From assembly GCA_003169895.1 (NCBI GenBank), contig PNAE01000004.1, positions 233,186 through 297,185 on the forward strand: DNA of 64,000 nucleotides. Direction: 5' to 3'. Shown here piece by piece: positions 62,159-64,000 of this stretch; the stretch's first letter is position 1; every line of letters begins with the position of its first letter. The stretch comes from Gemmatimonadota bacterium (GTDB lineage: Bacteria > Gemmatimonadota > Gemmatimonadetes > Gemmatimonadales > GWC2-71-9). The notes below the pieces were generated by a model that made no database searches, was not told the DNA's origin, and was given only the letters and a program-made list of their open reading frames with translations. A program made the translations under genes and the position numbers.

Positions 62159-64000
62159 ATGACTGTGACGGCACGGCGCTTCGAACGCCTCCCGGTCGAG
62201 ATTCTGGACCCCCCCGACACTCTTGCGCGTGCCGTCGCGCACCGCATTGCCGCCCTGGTGCGCGTGCGCCATGCCGAAGGACGCCGCTGTGTCCTGGGAC
62301 TGGCTACCGGCTCGACACCCGTGGGCGTCTACCGCGAGCTGGTACGCTTGCACCGCGAGGAAGGGCTTTCGTTTCGCCACGTCGAGACTTTTAACCTCGA
62401 CGAATACTGGCCGATCGCCCCGGACTCGATTCACGCCTACCATCGCTTCATGCGCGAAAACCTGTTCGACCTCGTTGACCTCGACCCGGCAGCGACGCAC
62501 GTCCTGCCGGGGGACGTGCCCGCCGATAAAGTCGCCCAGGCATGTGCGGCCTACGACGCAGCCATTCGCGATGCGGGTGGTATCGACCTGCAGTTGCTCG
62601 GCATCGGCAAGACCGGCCACATCGGGTTCAACGAGCCGGGCTCGGGCGCCGACTCCCGAACTCGATTGGTCACGCTCGACACGGTGACGCGTCGCGACGC
62701 AGGCGCGGATTTTTTTGGCGAGCAGAACGTGCCGGCCCAGGCCATCACCATGGGCGTGGCGACGATTCTCGAGGCGCGGGAGATCTGCCTCCTCGCCACC
62801 GGCGAGCACAAGAGCGGCATCGTGCGGCGGGCGGTGGAGGGAGAGATCGACCACGAGGTCGCGGCGACGTTCCTGCAACGCCATCCCGCGGTCACGGTCT
62901 ACTGCGATGCGGCGGCGGCCGCGGACCTGACCCGCGTGGCGACACCATGGCTGGTCGATGAAGTGGAATGGACGGCGCCGCTCGAGGTGCGCGCCGTCGT
63001 CTGGCTGTCGCAGCAGGTTGGCAAGGCCATCCTCAAGCTCACCGGATCCGATTACATCGGTCACCACCTCGCGTCGCTGCTCGCGCGACATGGCCACGCG
63101 GGTGTCGTCAACGGCCTGGTATTCAACGCGCTGGGGGGCCGTATTCGCGGGCGGTCGAAGCTCCCGCGCGACGGGGCGGTGATCTGCTTCTCGCCCCACC
63201 CCGACGACGACGTCATTTCCGCCGGTGGCCTGTTGCGCAAGCTCCACCTCAACGGCAATCGGGTCCACGTGGCTTACATGACCAGCGGGAGCATCGCCGT
63301 GTTCGACCACGACGTCCGCCGGTACGTGGATGTGCTGGAGCGTCTCGCGGCGAGCAACCACCTGGCGCGCGATCGCGTGGCGGCGTTGAGCGGCCGGGTC
63401 CTGGCGTTTCTCGATGCGAAGACGCCCGACGACGTGGACATCGATGAAGTGCAGGACATCAAGCGGATCATTCGCGAGGCCGAGGCGGTGAGCGGCATCG
63501 AAACCCTCGGCCTGCGGCGGGAGGATGCCCGCTTCCTCGATCTGCCGTTCTACCGGACCGGCACGGTGAAGAAGGATCCCATCGGCCCGGCAGACGTCGC
63601 CATCGTCCGGGCATTGCTCGAGGCCGAGCGCCCGGACCTGCTGTTGGTTGCCGGCGATCTGTCCGACCCGCACGGAACACACCGGCTCTGCAAGGACGCG
63701 ATCGATGCCGCCGTGGCCGAGGCGTATCCCGGAGGCGGTGGTCGTCCGGAGGTGTGGCTTTATCGTGGCGCGTGGCAGGAGTGGCCGGTCACGGAGGCCA
63801 CCTGGTTGGTACCATTGGCGCAGGAAGAGCTGCGACTGAAGATCCAGGCGATCTTCAAGCATCAGTCGCAGAAGGACTCGGCGCCGTTTCCGGGACAGGA
63901 TGACCGCGAATTCTGGCAGCGGGTGGAGACGCGCAACAAGGAGACCGCGGCACTCCTGGATCGACTGGGCCTGGCGGAATACTTCGCGCTGGAGGCGTAT
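62159..64000 (+). CDS. nagB: glucosamine-6-phosphate deaminase fused to a PIG-L deacetylase domain (3' truncated)
   Basis: An open frame of 614 codons runs off the window. Residues 1-275 are NagB-like: LATGSTPVGVY, FNLDEYWP (Asp81), GIGKTGHIGFNEP with His154 and Glu159. The usual Asp before Gly-His is Thr152, which is typical of NagB-PIG-L fusions. From about residue 340 a PIG-L de-N-acetylase domain has HPDDD at 347-351 and HGTH near 505-508, both zinc sites intact. Such fusions may process an N-acetylated amino-sugar phosphate, then isomerise and deaminate it. The end is beyond 64000. Confidence 0.9.
   Translation, partial: MTVTARRFERLPVEILDPPDTLARAVAHRIAALVRVRHAEGRRCVLGLATGSTPVGVYRELVRLHREEGLSFRHVETFNLDEYWPIAPDSIHAYHRFMRENLFDLVDLDPAATHVLPGDVPADKVAQACAAYDAAIRDAGGIDLQLLGIGKTGHIGFNEPGSGADSRTRLVTLDTVTRRDAGADFFGEQNVPAQAITMGVATILEAREICLLATGEHKSGIVRRAVEGEIDHEVAATFLQRHPAVTVYCDAAAAADLTRVATPWLVDEVEWTAPLEVRAVVWLSQQVGKAILKLTGSDYIGHHLASLLARHGHAGVVNGLVFNALGGRIRGRSKLPRDGAVICFSPHPDDDVISAGGLLRKLHLNGNRVHVAYMTSGSIAVFDHDVRRYVDVLERLAASNHLARDRVAALSGRVLAFLDAKTPDDVDIDEVQDIKRIIREAEAVSGIETLGLRREDARFLDLPFYRTGTVKKDPIGPADVAIVRALLEAERPDLLLVAGDLSDPHGTHRLCKDAIDAAVAEAYPGGGGRPEVWLYRGAWQEWPVTEATWLVPLAQEELRLKIQAIFKHQSQKDSAPFPGQDDREFWQRVETRNKETAALLDRLGLAEYFALEAY

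Noticed and set aside
61805..63862. 685-codon minus-strand open frame
   Set aside because: Antisense to pilT and the NagB-PIG-L fusion, both of which have clear catalytic motifs.

Overview
The window is high-GC, gene-dense bacterial chromosome, about 64 kb with 57 protein-coding genes or gene parts. I see no rRNA or tRNA gene, no CRISPR array and no insertion sequence. The gene content suggests a Gram-negative member of the Gemmatimonadota or a close relative. Supporting signs are a carboxypeptidase-regulatory-domain TonB receptor, RND efflux with TolC, an OmpA protein, DUF5117-type and M1 metallopeptidases, a bactofilin/zinc-ribbon pair, an FHA-PrsW protein and a NagB-PIG-L fusion. The taxonomic call is inference from gene content; no marker rRNA is present.

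Layout: (1) 1-1870, the end of a FecCD-type ABC importer. (2) 2075-8624, housekeeping and stress genes: a lipoprotein, recO, a small FlgD-Ig protein, clpB-tadA, a histone-H1-like protein and an OsmC peroxidase. (3) 8791-19070, a metal island: two small exported Cys/His proteins flank a CusCBA/CzcCBA-like RND pump, followed by a TonB receptor, a cysteine-less CsoR-family protein and a ZIP transporter. (4) 19313-34592, secreted hydrolases (a DUF5117 protease overlapping an M1 peptidase, and a GH35 beta-galactosidase), a dehydratase, an amino-acid permease, a QueC-like PP-loop protein overlapping an FHA-PrsW membrane protease, an alcohol dehydrogenase, and a DUF305/LVIVD pair. (5) 34673-48970, envelope and metabolism: an outer-membrane protein, a bactofilin, a dodecin, a CFA-like methyltransferase, dehydratase plus RidA, a cupin, an SDR, IlvE coupled to a large exported protein, AmtB and an OmpA protein. 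(6) 48980-60860, a compact catabolic cluster: epimerase, DapA-like aldolase, two amidohydrolases, class III aminotransferase, heparinase II/III-like protein, GHMP kinase and a Dpp/Opp-type ABC transporter. (7) 61017-64000, pilT and a 3'-truncated NagB-PIG-L fusion.

Many neighbours are translationally coupled by ATGA overlaps. Several genes have no Shine-Dalgarno sequence but carry a TAnnnT hexamer 5-8 nt before the start codon, suggesting leaderless transcripts. Four kinds of palindromic intergenic repeat occur.

The best candidates for undescribed biology are the QueC-like/FHA-PrsW pair, and the 48980-60860 cluster. That cluster pairs an intact amidohydrolase with a paralogue lacking most metal ligands, and has face-to-face overlapping promoters between transporter subunits.
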